The notes: generated by a model not told the origin, from the sequence alone. A DNA stretch of 64,000 bases from Joostella atrarenae (GCF_021764745.1 NZ_JAETXX010000011.1:1-64000); one strand, 5' to 3'; shown: positions 27,538 to 37,780, counted from the stretch's first letter. Numbers and translations are program-made.

Positions 27538-29157
27538 TTATTTCACTTGTTTCCCCCCTACAAAGGTTCTATTTACTTTTAGATTTGGAATATCACTTTC
27601 AGGAACTTCCATTATATCTTTATTTAAAACTATAAAATCTGCAAACTTCCCTACTTCTATACTTCCCTTTTCATCCTCTTCAAAGTTGGAATATGCAGCC
27701 CAAATCGTCATTCCTTTTAAAGCCTCTTCACGACTTAAAGCATCTTTAATCTGAAAACCTCCCTTTGGATATCCCTTTGTATCTTTTCTAGCCACCGCAG
27801 CATAAAAAGTTAAAAATGTACTTACTCTTTCTACTGGAAAATCTGTTCCCAATGCTATCGTTCCAGCTTTATCTAATAATTTTTTATAAGCATACGCTCC
27901 CTTAATCCTTTCCGAACCTACTCTATCTTCTGCCCAATACATATCGCTAGTAGCGTGTGTTGGCTGTACAGAAGGAATTATATTATTAGAGAAATAATCG
28001 AAATCCTTTTCATCTACAATTTGAGCATGCTCTACTTTCCAACGTTTATCTTTTTTATCAGCCAATACTTTCTCATACGCTCTAAGCACCACAACATTTG
28101 CAGAATCTCCAATTGCATGTGTATTCAATTGAAAGTCTGTTTTAGACAATCTTTCAGCAAGACTATATATTTGATCAACTGGAGTTACCATTGCTCCAAA
28201 ATGATTATGTTTATCAGAATAAGGGGATTTCATAGCGGCTCCACGAGATCCTAAAGCGCCATCAGCATATGCTTTTACAGAGCGCACATCCAACTTATCT
28301 GTTTTTAAAATTCCTCGATCTAAAAAGTAATCTACATTTTCTTTTGTATTACTTATCATTGCATACACTCTCATATCTATAGCACCAGACTTCTGTAAAC
28401 TATCGATAAGTAAAATTGTTTCTTTATCAAGTCCGGCATCATTAACGGTTGTTAATCCATAATCAAAACAAATTTCTTGAGCATCTTGTAAAGCTTTGGC
28501 TGCTACACTTGTTGTGATTTCTGGAAGTATCTTATCCACAAGACTCATTGGATTATCTATTAAAACCCCTGTAACTTCTCCATCTTCAATTACTATCTCA
28601 CCACCATCAACCACAGTTTCTGCCGTAATACCCGCTAAATCCAACGCTTTCTGATTCACTAAATAAGCATGACCATCTATTCGAGATAAAACTACAGGCG
28701 TTTCAGGAAAAATAAGATCTAATTCTTCTTTGGTTGGAAACTCTTTTACTTCCCAATCGTTTTGATCCCATCCTCTTCCTATAATAAAATCTAAATGACG
28801 TTCATTTTGAAACTGCTGGATACGCTCTAAAACCTCATCATAACTTTCTGTCCCAACTAAATCTACATTTTGTTCTTGCAACCCTAAACCATAAAAATGA
28901 CAATGTGCGTCTATAAACCCTGGATAAACTGGTTCTCCTTCAAAGTCCATAATAAGATCAGAAGTATATTTTTTTGAAATCTCTTCTGAAGTTCCAACAG
29001 CAACAAATTTCCCGTTATTAATAGCAAATGCTTCAGCTTTCGACATCGCACTATCAACAGTATAAACATTAGCATTTAAAACTACTAAATCTACAGTTTC
29101 GCTCTTAGCACAAGAAATCAATATTAAAAATGCGCTTAATAAAAATAGGTTTTTCAT
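27538..29157 (-). CDS. Amidohydrolase-family lipoprotein (YtcJ-like)
   Basis: A 539-residue protein with a lipobox (LISC, Cys16), so probably membrane-anchored on the periplasmic side. The metal-dependent amidohydrolase (amidohydrolase 3) fold is shown by GFIDAHCHFYG (His85, His87), NTHAIGDSA, VEHAQIV and ALGTDFPVE (metal-binding His and Asp). A composite beta-sandwich domain surrounds the barrel (VDLVVLNANVYTVD at the N-terminus, ADFIVLNKDI at the C-terminus). The substrate is unknown; relatives hydrolyse amides or imides. The small lipoprotein gene at 26895 follows in the same direction. Confidence 0.92.
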   Translation of the reverse strand: MKNLFLLSAFLILISCAKSETVDLVVLNANVYTVDSAMSKAEAFAINNGKFVAVGTSEEISKKYTSDLIMDFEGEPVYPGFIDAHCHFYGLGLQEQNVDLVGTESYDEVLERIQQFQNERHLDFIIGRGWDQNDWEVKEFPTKEELDLIFPETPVVLSRIDGHAYLVNQKALDLAGITAETVVDGGEIVIEDGEVTGVLIDNPMSLVDKILPEITTSVAAKALQDAQEICFDYGLTTVNDAGLDKETILLIDSLQKSGAIDMRVYAMISNTKENVDYFLDRGILKTDKLDVRSVKAYADGALGSRGAAMKSPYSDKHNHFGAMVTPVDQIYSLAERLSKTDFQLNTHAIGDSANVVVLRAYEKVLADKKDKRWKVEHAQIVDEKDFDYFSNNIIPSVQPTHATSDMYWAEDRVGSERIKGAYAYKKLLDKAGTIALGTDFPVERVSTFLTFYAAVARKDTKGYPKGGFQIKDALSREEALKGMTIWAAYSNFEEDEKGSIEVGKFADFIVLNKDIMEVPESDIPNLKVNRTFVGGKQVK

Positions 29158-29293
29158 AAATGAGATTATTAATGGTTTATTTGAAACAAAGATAAAATGT
29201 ATTTTATAATATGGGTGTTTCTAACATAAGAATAGCGCCAAGAGCTTATTAAAATGTGAGATTAGAAGATTAATACACATAAAACTAATAATG

Positions 29294-29301
29294 TACCTTT
29301 G
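29294..29301 (+). promoter_or_regulatory. Candidate -7 element for the FUSC-family gene
   Basis: TACCTTTG matches the Bacteroidota TAnnTTTG element, 18 nt before the start codon. I see no -33 TTG at the proper distance. Confidence 0.35.
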
Positions 29302-29319
29302 TAAAACAGAAGTAAATGA

Positions 29320-31542
29320 ATGATACAAAGAATTACACAATTTTTAAAAAGCTATAATTTCACCAAAGGATTACTAATATCCACTGCGGCTTTTAGTGCT
29401 ATTGCTTTTTGCTACTTTTATTTGAATATGACAATTGGAGCTGGTGCTGCTTTTGGTGTACTTCTTGCATCTTCGAGTGATATTCCCGGGAATAAAAAAC
29501 ACCATATCTACGGAATATTAATTTCATTATCCTTAGCTGTAATTAGCTATATAACGATACATTTAACGATACCATACCCATATCTACTTATCCCTACACT
29601 TGCTATTTTAGTTTTTGTAAATTCCTATATTTCCGTATATGGTTTTAGAGCTTCTTTAATTGCTTTTTCTGGACTCCTTGCTGTTGCATTAAGTTTTGCG
29701 CATCCGCTTACTGGTATTGATATTTTTTATAACGCCTTTTATATTATCGGTGGTGGACTCTGGTATTTATTAATTTCCTTGATTTTTGAAAACACTAGAA
29801 CCAAGCAGTATAGTGAAGAACTTATTATTGAATGCATGCAGCTTACTGCGGAATATCTTAGTACTCGTGTAGCGCTACTTTCTGCCATAGACAGAGAGAA
29901 TGCATTAAATAAACAATTGAGTTTACAAAATGAACTCAATGAGAAACATGAAACCTTAAGAGCACTACTTTTAAGTCAGCGGCAACGATCTGGCTCCAGA
30001 AAATCTAGGAGACAACAACTCTTAGTTTTTATAGAGCTTATCGATATTTTAGAGTTTGCAGTAGCAAACCCCCTTAATTACAAAAAATTTGACAATAGCA
30101 GTGATGCCTTTAAAAAAGTAGCCATACAGATAGCATCTACAATGGAACTGGTTGCAAATAGGCTTCAACAGATCTCAGAATACATATCATTAGGGAAAGA
30201 GATTCCTGATAATACTGAAATTGAAGATTTATTAGCTACTTCCCATCAATCTATAGAAAATTTAAAACTGAATATCGATCTTAAAAAAAATAGAGAGGAA
30301 ATATTAATCCTGAGAAACCTATACGATTATACCGAGCGTCAGTCTCAAAAAATAAATACAATTAAAAAAGTTGTAAAGGATAATGTTACCAATGAAATTT
30401 CAATTTTAAAAAGAAACGAACGCCTTAAGTTTATTACGAGTCAAGATTATAGTTATAAGATATTGCTTGAAAATTTCACTTTAAAATCTCCCATTTTTAA
30501 ACACTCACTTCGTTTGGTAGTTACTGTTCTAGCGGGATATGCTATTGGAAGCATTTTTTCTCTACAACATGCCTATTGGATTTTACTTACCATAATTGTT
30601 ATTATGAGACCTGGATATGTTCTTACAAAAGACCGATCTAGGCAACGTATTGTAGGTACATTAATTGGAGGAGCCATCGCAGGTGGAATTGTATTGCTTA
30701 CCGACAATCAGACTGTGTACATTGCTATCACTTTTATAACAATGACATTATCTTTCACCTTTATTCAGCAAAATTATAAAGCCTCGGCTACTTTTATTAC
30801 ACTTACTATCATCTTTGTATATGCAATGCTGTCTCCAGACGCTATTACAATTATTAAATTCAGGATGATAGATACCTTAATTGGAGCTGGGCTTGCTAGT
30901 ATTACAAACTTAGTTTTATGGCCTGCTTGGGAAAGTCAGAATATAACCAATCTAATCCAGCAGGCTGTACTCACAAATAAAAAATATTTAGAGGAGGTTA
31001 AGAATCTATATCATGATAAAGCTACCGTTAAAACGCCTTATAAAATCTCTAGAAAACATGCTTTTATAGCCATTGGAAATCTACATGCTGGTTTTCAAAG
31101 AATGACACAGGAGCCAAAATGGAAACAACAAAACTTAAATAAACTATACGAAATTGTTGTAACTCAAAACACCTTACTATCTGCTACAGCATCTTTAGGA
31201 ACTTATATACAGATTCATCACACTACTGATGCTACTATGTATTTTGACACTTATATGAAGGCAATTGATAATGAGCTGAATTATTGCGGCGGAATGCTTC
31301 AAAATAAACCTATTCAAAAAGAAGATGATCTGAATCTAGAAGAAGCTAAAAATTATCTAAATCAAGTATTTCGAGATTTATCTCAACAAAGAAATAGTGA
31401 AATTGATGCTGGACTACTAGAAATCAATACCGAGCTCAGAGAACGACTAAAAGAAGTTAGAATCATCTCAGAACAATTAGAGTGGCTACATAATTTATCG
31501 AAAAACTTACATACAGCCATTAAAGAGTATTCTAAACAATAA
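29320..31542 (+). CDS. FUSC-family inner-membrane protein (YccS-like)
   Basis: A 740-residue protein with two blocks of membrane helices (about 15-155 and 390-530), separated by a long charged, helical cytoplasmic region (about 160-385) and followed by a second cytoplasmic region. This duplicated arrangement is that of the YccS/FUSC family, related to aromatic-acid exporters. The second membrane block begins HSLRLVVTVLAGYAIGSIF and contains RPGYVLTKDRSRQRIVGTLIGG, a typical FUSC segment. Substrate is unknown. It is a single gene with its own promoter and terminator, divergent from the amidohydrolase. Confidence 0.88.
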   Translation: MIQRITQFLKSYNFTKGLLISTAAFSAIAFCYFYLNMTIGAGAAFGVLLASSSDIPGNKKHHIYGILISLSLAVISYITIHLTIPYPYLLIPTLAILVFVNSYISVYGFRASLIAFSGLLAVALSFAHPLTGIDIFYNAFYIIGGGLWYLLISLIFENTRTKQYSEELIIECMQLTAEYLSTRVALLSAIDRENALNKQLSLQNELNEKHETLRALLLSQRQRSGSRKSRRQQLLVFIELIDILEFAVANPLNYKKFDNSSDAFKKVAIQIASTMELVANRLQQISEYISLGKEIPDNTEIEDLLATSHQSIENLKLNIDLKKNREEILILRNLYDYTERQSQKINTIKKVVKDNVTNEISILKRNERLKFITSQDYSYKILLENFTLKSPIFKHSLRLVVTVLAGYAIGSIFSLQHAYWILLTIIVIMRPGYVLTKDRSRQRIVGTLIGGAIAGGIVLLTDNQTVYIAITFITMTLSFTFIQQNYKASATFITLTIIFVYAMLSPDAITIIKFRMIDTLIGAGLASITNLVLWPAWESQNITNLIQQAVLTNKKYLEEVKNLYHDKATVKTPYKISRKHAFIAIGNLHAGFQRMTQEPKWKQQNLNKLYEIVVTQNTLLSATASLGTYIQIHHTTDATMYFDTYMKAIDNELNYCGGMLQNKPIQKEDDLNLEEAKNYLNQVFRDLSQQRNSEIDAGLLEINTELRERLKEVRIISEQLEWLHNLSKNLHTAIKEYSKQ

Positions 31543-31555
31543 AAACACCCATAAA

Positions 31556-31590
31556 AAAAGAGTTAAGATAAATCACCTTAACTCTTTTAT
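31556..31590 (+). terminator. Rho-independent terminator
   Basis: The stem AAAAGAGTTAAG (31556-31567) / CTTAACTCTTTT (31577-31588) is followed by a T-rich stretch, just past the FUSC-family stop. Confidence 0.85.
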
Positions 31591-31643
31591 ATTTTATTCG
31601 TAGTTCATATAAGACAGTAACAATTAATTCTACTTCCTAATTA

Positions 31644-31735
31644 ACTTATTACTTTCTTACTTTCTTACTTTCCTACTTTCCTGCTTTTCAACTTTTAACT
31701 TTTAACTTTTAACTTTTTTACTTTCAAACTTCTTA
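31644..31735. repeat. Intergenic short tandem repeats (ACTTTCYT and AACTTTT units)
   Basis: About four copies of an 8-bp ACTTTCTT/ACTTTCCT unit are followed by four copies of a 7-bp AACTTTT unit and degenerate remnants. The array is non-coding and lies directly before the 3' end of the barrel gene. Confidence 0.85.
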
Positions 31736-31743
31736 ACTGTATC

Positions 31744-33495
31744 CTACAAATCAAATTTATAGGCTGCACCTGCTAAGATTTGAAATCCTTGTACCGGATA
31801 ATTAACCAATCTATTATATTGAGAACCCGTTATATTATTCGCTTTTATAAATGCCGACCATTGAGCTGTAATATCATACCCAATATTAGCATTCAAATCG
31901 AAATAACCATCTAAATTCTCTATAGACAACTCCTGACTGCTAGGTAAAGTTATATTCCCAACCAAGTCTTTACGTTCACCTACATAGAAAGCATTCAATC
32001 CAGCAGACCATTTCCCTTTTGAATAATTTCCGAACAACGAACCTTTAATAGCTGGTAAATTCCATGCCTCAGCTTCATCATCTGAACTATAATCTGCAAA
32101 CTCTCCGTTTATTCCCATTGTTAGGTTACGGTTTATATCTACATTAATCTCTCCAAATACAGAAATAGTGGTAACGTCATCATAGATTACTTCAAATGAA
32201 TTTCCATAAGCATATCCTTCATTATTAACGATTCCTGAATCATCTAAGCCATGAGAGCTATTAGAGCGATACAAACCTTTATCATTTTCTTTTATGTACG
32301 ATCCTCTTAAATTGTAACCTACATTTGGCAGAAAACGTCCTTTAACCCCTGCGAAACCATTATACTTCTGATCCGTTGGCGTTATATCTATTGTTGGAGA
32401 GATATAAGGATTCTCTTGTGCATAATCGTAATACGAGTTTTGTTGCAAGTCTCCTTTCACTCCTCCATATGCGGTTACATACTCTTCAACTATATTATAA
32501 GCTACATCTACTTCTGGATAGAAAAAGAAATCGCCATCGCTATTTTCGATATCTTGATTATAAACAACAGAAGCCCCTAAATTCAAGGTAAGTTTATCAG
32601 ATAAAATCTGAATACTTGGAGTTACTCCTGCAAAAACATTGCTGTAATTTATATCATTTGTGTTAGCATATTCTCTATCAAAACTACCTCCTACATAATC
32701 TACTTCAACATCTAAATTCATCAACTCTTCTCCTACTGGAAATTGAAATTTTGGTTGTAAAACCGCTCTATTCTCTCCAGAACTAAATCCATCCCAAAAA
32801 CGACGGTAATACACTTCTCCACCAGTAAAATAAGAATCTTCAAATTGCATATTCGCTCCTACAAAAGCCGTGTAATAGCTTTGCTTTTCATCAATATCGC
32901 TAATAACACTCTCCTGAATTTCTGCTGGCACACCATACCAATTGTAAATTTGATGCTTAAAACCTCCATTTACTCCCCAGCTCATATAACGGTTTCTTTT
33001 TCTATAATATGCCTCCAAAGAAGTGTCGTAAAACTTATCATCTAAAGCCACATCATCTATTCCTCCTTGTGAAGAATGATGATTTAACATTAAGTCTAAG
33101 CTCTCATCTCTATTAAAATCACGACTCGTGTAAAAGTCTAGTTTTGCAGTATTGTAATTCCCTAACCCTAAAGACAAATAGGAATTATATAAACGCTCTC
33201 TTGCCGCTTTCTGGAGTCCTGTTGCCTTTCCTTTTGAAGGTGTAAAAGTAGAGGCTACCGGTACAGAAAAAATAGTATAATTAATATCTTTTGTAGCTGT
33301 TGTAATAGAATCGTTTAAGGGTGGTTTCTCCTGAATTTTATTAGCATCAGAAATAGTTGGCGTATATGGTTTTACCACATTTACCACTTCAGTTCCTATA
33401 TCTTCCTCTTCCTTATTATTTTCTTTTTCCTGAGCCATTACAAAATAGCTGCTAGATAATATTAGTAGTGCACTTAGTATTAAATTCTTGCGCAT
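31744..33495 (-). CDS. Outer-membrane beta-barrel protein (TonB-receptor-like barrel without plug)
   Basis: I start this gene at ATG 33495 (583 residues), because the signal peptide MRKNLILSALLILSSSYFVMAQ begins there; an in-frame ATG at 33543 would add 16 residues ahead of it. After an acidic linker (KEEEDIGTEVV) and a conserved VVKPYTPTISDA segment, the rest is amphipathic strands ending GAAYKFDL. This resembles the barrel half of TonB-dependent receptors, but no plug domain is visible. It lies 57 bp downstream of the large TPR gene on the same strand, so the two are very likely one operon and may form one outer-membrane complex. Its ligand is unknown. Confidence 0.85.
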   Translation of the reverse strand: MRKNLILSALLILSSSYFVMAQEKENNKEEEDIGTEVVNVVKPYTPTISDANKIQEKPPLNDSITTATKDINYTIFSVPVASTFTPSKGKATGLQKAARERLYNSYLSLGLGNYNTAKLDFYTSRDFNRDESLDLMLNHHSSQGGIDDVALDDKFYDTSLEAYYRKRNRYMSWGVNGGFKHQIYNWYGVPAEIQESVISDIDEKQSYYTAFVGANMQFEDSYFTGGEVYYRRFWDGFSSGENRAVLQPKFQFPVGEELMNLDVEVDYVGGSFDREYANTNDINYSNVFAGVTPSIQILSDKLTLNLGASVVYNQDIENSDGDFFFYPEVDVAYNIVEEYVTAYGGVKGDLQQNSYYDYAQENPYISPTIDITPTDQKYNGFAGVKGRFLPNVGYNLRGSYIKENDKGLYRSNSSHGLDDSGIVNNEGYAYGNSFEVIYDDVTTISVFGEINVDINRNLTMGINGEFADYSSDDEAEAWNLPAIKGSLFGNYSKGKWSAGLNAFYVGERKDLVGNITLPSSQELSIENLDGYFDLNANIGYDITAQWSAFIKANNITGSQYNRLVNYPVQGFQILAGAAYKFDL

Positions 33496-33552
33496 TTTAT
33501 ATCGTGGTATATCGTTATCTCTTATTAATTGATTCGTTTGCATAAAACAAGC

Positions 33553-36500
33553 TTAATTTTGATTTGGATTAACAGAAGAATTTCTCTGAGCCTCTTTAGT
33601 TTTTATAATAGAGAGTTCCGTATTGGCCTCATTTACAATTTCTGGATACTGCGAGAAATTATCAATTACACTCTGTAAAATATAGGTTGCTTGAAAAGCA
33701 TCATCCATGGCAAAGAAATTCTTAGCCATAATAATTAATCCTTTTGCTCCCGTTTCTTTATATACTGAAAAGTCTTTTGCTAATCGTTGCGCTGCAACAT
33801 TAGAAGCTTTATAATCTCCCTCTTTATTTTTAAAATAAGCATCATAATATAAAGCCTCTGCCCCCAGCTCTCCTGTAGCTATCTTTTGAACTTCTGCATA
33901 AGCCTTTTTAGCTTTTACTTCATCATCTGTAGCAATTGCAGAACGAGCAATCATGGTATAAGCATCACTTTTTATTCGATCGTCTACCTTAGGAGTATTA
34001 AGTACCTTTTCCGCATAAGAAATAGTTTGCGGGTAGTTTTTCAATGCATAACTAGCTTTCATGATATTAGACTGTGCAAAGATGATATTTTGCTGAAAAT
34101 CTGCTCCCTGCTCTAATTTCTTTAAAACTGTAATTGCTTTGTTATAATTCTTATTATCTAAATATATCTCTCCTACTCTTACATAAGATTCTTCAGAAAA
34201 CTCATTTCTTTTCTCATTAACCACATACTCATAATGTGGTAACGCTTTTGCTTTATCTCCTTCTTTATAATTTAGCTGAGCTAAGTAAAAATGTGATTTC
34301 AAAGCGTTCGTTCCTTTCGGAAATTCATTTAGATAAGCTTCAAAACCTTTCTCTGCAGCAGCATTTTTATCTTGTAAATATTGTCGCTCAGCAGCTTCAA
34401 AAGAAGCACTCTCCAACTCACTTTCTGTAACATTTACAAAATCTAATCCTTTTACCCATGAAGCATATTCACCTACACGACCTTCATCTACATAAACTTG
34501 TTTTGCTGTAGAAACGGCTTGTAAAGATTCTGGCGTTCTCGGGTATTTACTAACAACTGCTTTAAACTGACTTAAAGCTTTCTCGTTTTCCCCTTTGTTA
34601 TAATAAACAAGTCCCTCTTTTAAGATTGCTTTCGGCACAAAAGAACTCATACTATACTCGGAAGCTAGCTTCCCGTAGGCATCGATTCCCTTTTGTGTTT
34701 GGTTATCATTTATGTATGTATTTCCAAGCTCGTAATAAGCATCATCTCTTAATGGAGATTTCGGAAAATCGTTTACAAAAGATTCTAATTCATTTATCTT
34801 CTTCTCATTTCTATCTACAAAACCATAGCTAATCGCTTTTTGGAAGTGTGCATAATCTGCTTGCTCTCCTCCCAATTCAATCGCTTTATTATAAGCTTCC
34901 ATCGCTGGCCAATATTGACTAGCTGCAAACTGACTATCTCCCATTCGCAAATAACTATCCTTTATTCGCTCTACATCATCTTTATTACCGGCAGCTATAA
35001 AAGATTTAAAATGACTAGCAGCCTCACTGTAATCTTTTTGCTTGAAATAAGCATATGCTAAATTATAATCTAAGTTTTTAAATTCTGGAGTCTGCGCAGC
35101 CATTGCATTCTGATCAAACTGCTTAAAGCTAATAATAGCCTCGTCATACTCTTCATTTAAATAAGACACTTCTCCATTCCAAAAAGTTGCTCTCGCTGTA
35201 AAAACTGGATCTTGTTGTTCTTTTGCTGATTTAGCAAAATACCCTTGCGCCTCATCATAATTCCCTTCATTATAAAGTTCTAATCCTCTATAAAAAGCTA
35301 CTTTCTGATAGGTCGTTTTTGTACTGTAATTCTTATTACTTTCTAATAGTTTTAAAGCAGCATCATAATTCTTAGATGTAATATATGAATCTACTAAAAG
35401 CTCTTGAATCTCTTGTGTATTTTCACTCTTTGGATATTCATTTAAATAATTACTAAGAACTAAAGGAGCACTCTGATAAGGATTCCCAATCTCATAACTC
35501 AAACGGGCATAATTTAAAAAGGCATCTTTTTTTATCTGAGCATCATAATCCATTTGTGAAGCATTTCTAAAGGCATTCAACGCCTCTTGCTTTTTATCAG
35601 TCTCTAAATAACATTCTCCCAAATGGTAATATGCATTTTGAGCTACCGAATTATTCCCCTCTACAATCTTATTAAATTGTCCGATTGCCGACTCATAATC
35701 TCCTTGCTTGTAATATGCATATCCTAGTAAATAGAAATCGGTATTACTCCACTTTCCACTCTTTCCTTTATATTCTTTTAAATATGGAATGGCAGCCTCG
35801 TATTCTTTTTTATTGAAATAACTCTCCCCTATAATTTTATTTAATTCTGAAAGTTCATTTCTATCTGCTGAATTTAATTGCTCTTTACCTAAAGTGATTG
35901 CTTTATCAAAGTTTCCGAGCTTAAAATTCATATCAGCTTGGTAGTAAGATAAATTTTTATTCAACTCTTGATTACCAGAAACTTGATCAAAATATTCATT
36001 CGCCTGATTGTAATCATCTCCTTGGTAAGCCATATACCCCATATAATATTTCGCCTGAGAACCATATTTTGGAGAAGCAGAAACACGCTCTAAATACTCT
36101 CTAGCTGGCGCATACTTTTTAGCCACAAACAAAGAATACCCCTTTTTAAAGTTAAATTCTTCACGTTCAGAAGCACTCATCGATTGATCTTCAGCAAGAT
36201 CATACCAATGTAAAGCATTTGGATATTTAGCCTGATTAAAATAATAATCTGCAACATCTAAATAAGCAGAATTTCTTTTTGTTGAAGTAGGATAATTAGT
36301 CACAAAGTCTTCCATTAGCTTATCTGCCCCCAACTGATTGGTGCGGATCCCAGCGTTGGCTATATAATATGCAGCATTAGCTTCCGTTTCTGCATCTGTA
36401 GTAGCTCTCTTTACATTTTCGAAAATTACTTGGGAAGCCTGGTACTGCTTTTTGTTATATAAATCTAAAGCCTCATGAAAATCTTTTTGATCGTACGTGT

Positions 36501-36579
36501 AAATTTTTGATTGTTGTGCAAAAGAAAAAGTACTTCCAAGTACTAATAGCACAGTAAATCCTTTGTTGGTCAGATTCAT
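33553..36579 (-). CDS. Large periplasmic TPR-repeat protein
   Basis: A 1008-residue protein with a Sec signal peptide (cleavage near FAQQ, residue 22). Nearly the whole mature chain is tetratricopeptide-like repeats of about 34-37 residues, recognisable by recurrent A-x-x-Y-x-x-G and Y-x-x-A-I motifs. Examples are LLGYAYYKQGDYESAIGQF (about 280) and YHLGECYLETDKKQEAL (about 318). TPR solenoids are scaffolds for protein-protein contacts. The tight linkage to the barrel gene suggests a scaffold for an outer-membrane complex. No enzymatic motif is present. The next gene upstream, an ftsE homologue, is divergent. Confidence 0.9.
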   Translation of the reverse strand: MNLTNKGFTVLLVLGSTFSFAQQSKIYTYDQKDFHEALDLYNKKQYQASQVIFENVKRATTDAETEANAAYYIANAGIRTNQLGADKLMEDFVTNYPTSTKRNSAYLDVADYYFNQAKYPNALHWYDLAEDQSMSASEREEFNFKKGYSLFVAKKYAPAREYLERVSASPKYGSQAKYYMGYMAYQGDDYNQANEYFDQVSGNQELNKNLSYYQADMNFKLGNFDKAITLGKEQLNSADRNELSELNKIIGESYFNKKEYEAAIPYLKEYKGKSGKWSNTDFYLLGYAYYKQGDYESAIGQFNKIVEGNNSVAQNAYYHLGECYLETDKKQEALNAFRNASQMDYDAQIKKDAFLNYARLSYEIGNPYQSAPLVLSNYLNEYPKSENTQEIQELLVDSYITSKNYDAALKLLESNKNYSTKTTYQKVAFYRGLELYNEGNYDEAQGYFAKSAKEQQDPVFTARATFWNGEVSYLNEEYDEAIISFKQFDQNAMAAQTPEFKNLDYNLAYAYFKQKDYSEAASHFKSFIAAGNKDDVERIKDSYLRMGDSQFAASQYWPAMEAYNKAIELGGEQADYAHFQKAISYGFVDRNEKKINELESFVNDFPKSPLRDDAYYELGNTYINDNQTQKGIDAYGKLASEYSMSSFVPKAILKEGLVYYNKGENEKALSQFKAVVSKYPRTPESLQAVSTAKQVYVDEGRVGEYASWVKGLDFVNVTESELESASFEAAERQYLQDKNAAAEKGFEAYLNEFPKGTNALKSHFYLAQLNYKEGDKAKALPHYEYVVNEKRNEFSEESYVRVGEIYLDNKNYNKAITVLKKLEQGADFQQNIIFAQSNIMKASYALKNYPQTISYAEKVLNTPKVDDRIKSDAYTMIARSAIATDDEVKAKKAYAEVQKIATGELGAEALYYDAYFKNKEGDYKASNVAAQRLAKDFSVYKETGAKGLIIMAKNFFAMDDAFQATYILQSVIDNFSQYPEIVNEANTELSIIKTKEAQRNSSVNPNQN

Positions 36580-36930
36580 AAAAATTAGTTTAATCCCTAT
36601 ATTTGGGTTTAATTATTTCGATGTTAAAACATCAATATAAGTTGATTCTATTTAATTTCAATATTTCGTAGCATATACTACAAAATCGTCGGTTTATTTA
36701 TTCAAAAATACGTGAATGAACGTATTAATAACGTGGTTTTTTTGTTATAATTATCCTAAAGGAATAAATTCTGATATAGAATTACATATTATATTTACCT
36801 TTACAATAAGTTTTACCAAAAGTTATCTGATAATCTTAATATTACATTTGATATTTTTACTGAGATTGTTCTGATAGCATTATAAAAACTAAATTTAACT
36901 GTAGAAAACAAACAACCTTTACTAGAGACT
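36580..36930. other. Non-coding gap between divergent TPR and ftsE genes
   Basis: No gene is visible. A 14-bp palindrome, GATGTT-AA-AACATC, lies at 36620-36633, about 45 bp before the TPR gene start, and could be an operator. The rest is AT-rich. I found no clear TAnnTTTG element correctly oriented for either gene. Confidence 0.35.
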
Positions 36931-37614
36931 ATGAGTGAAATAATATTAGAATTAAGAGATGTTGCTATTTATCAAAAAGAGAATTTGGTTTTAAGTGAGA
37001 TTAATCTTAATATTTCACAAGGAGAATTTGTGTATCTTATTGGTAAAACTGGAAGCGGAAAAAGTAGCTTCATGAAAACACTTTATGGAGACCTTCCTCT
37101 TACACAAGGCTCTGGTAGTATTGTTGACTACGATCTACGCTCGCTTAAGGAAAAAGAAATTCCATTTTTAAGAAGAAAATTAGGTATTGTTTTTCAAGAC
37201 TTTAAACTCCTTCCAGACAGAACTATAAACGATAATTTATTATTTGTTCTGAAAGCTACTGGATGGACAGATAAAAATCTTATCACTGCAAAAATAGACG
37301 AAGTACTTACTAAAGTAGGAATGGCAACCAAAGGGTTTAAGTTCCCGCATCAATTATCTGGTGGTGAGCAACAGCGTGTCGCTATTGCAAGAGCTTTATT
37401 AAATGACCCTGAACTTATCCTTGCAGATGAGCCTACAGGAAACCTCGATCCACAAACAAGCGTAGAGGTTATGAAGGTATTGCAAGACATCAATAAAAAT
37501 GGACGTACCATCTTAATGGCAACTCATGACTATGCCTTGCTATTAAAATTTCCTTCTAAAACCTTAAAGTGCGACGGAAGTAAAGTATTTGAAGTGGTTC
37601 AGAAAAACGTGTAA
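36931..37614 (+). CDS. ftsE: FtsE-like ABC transporter ATP-binding protein
   Basis: A 227-residue ABC ATPase. Walker A is GKTGSGKSS (38-46), the Q-loop lies in IVFQDFKLLPDRT (about 87-99), the signature is LSGGEQQR (142-149), Walker B is LILADEP (162-168), and the H-loop is in MATHDY. Size and the FKLLPDRT segment fit FtsE, the cytoplasmic partner of the membrane protein FtsX in regulating septal peptidoglycan hydrolases. No ftsX neighbour is present in this window, so the partner must be encoded elsewhere. Another small ABC ATPase of the MacB/LolD group is the alternative. Confidence 0.8.
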   Translation: MSEIILELRDVAIYQKENLVLSEINLNISQGEFVYLIGKTGSGKSSFMKTLYGDLPLTQGSGSIVDYDLRSLKEKEIPFLRRKLGIVFQDFKLLPDRTINDNLLFVLKATGWTDKNLITAKIDEVLTKVGMATKGFKFPHQLSGGEQQRVAIARALLNDPELILADEPTGNLDPQTSVEVMKVLQDINKNGRTILMATHDYALLLKFPSKTLKCDGSKVFEVVQKNV

Positions 37615-37657
37615 CCATATTATATAATCTGTAAATAATCTTTACACGAAACCTTAA

Positions 37658-37780
37658 ATTCTACTTGAAGATTTAAAGGAGTACACTTCTAAGGAAGCAA
37701 CATATTTTAATGCAACACCAACTAATAATAAAGTGGGTCTACAGTTATTGAATGGATACTTTAAGAACAAAATCTTCTAA
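37658..37780 (+). pseudogene. Possible coding remnant
   Basis: Between the stop TAA at 37655 and TAA at 37778 the frame reads like protein (LEDLKEYTSKEATYF, then NNKVGLQLLNGYFKNK), but it has no ATG, GTG or TTG start in frame at its beginning. It may be the decayed C-terminus of a lost gene. I do not recognise the family. Confidence 0.25.
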
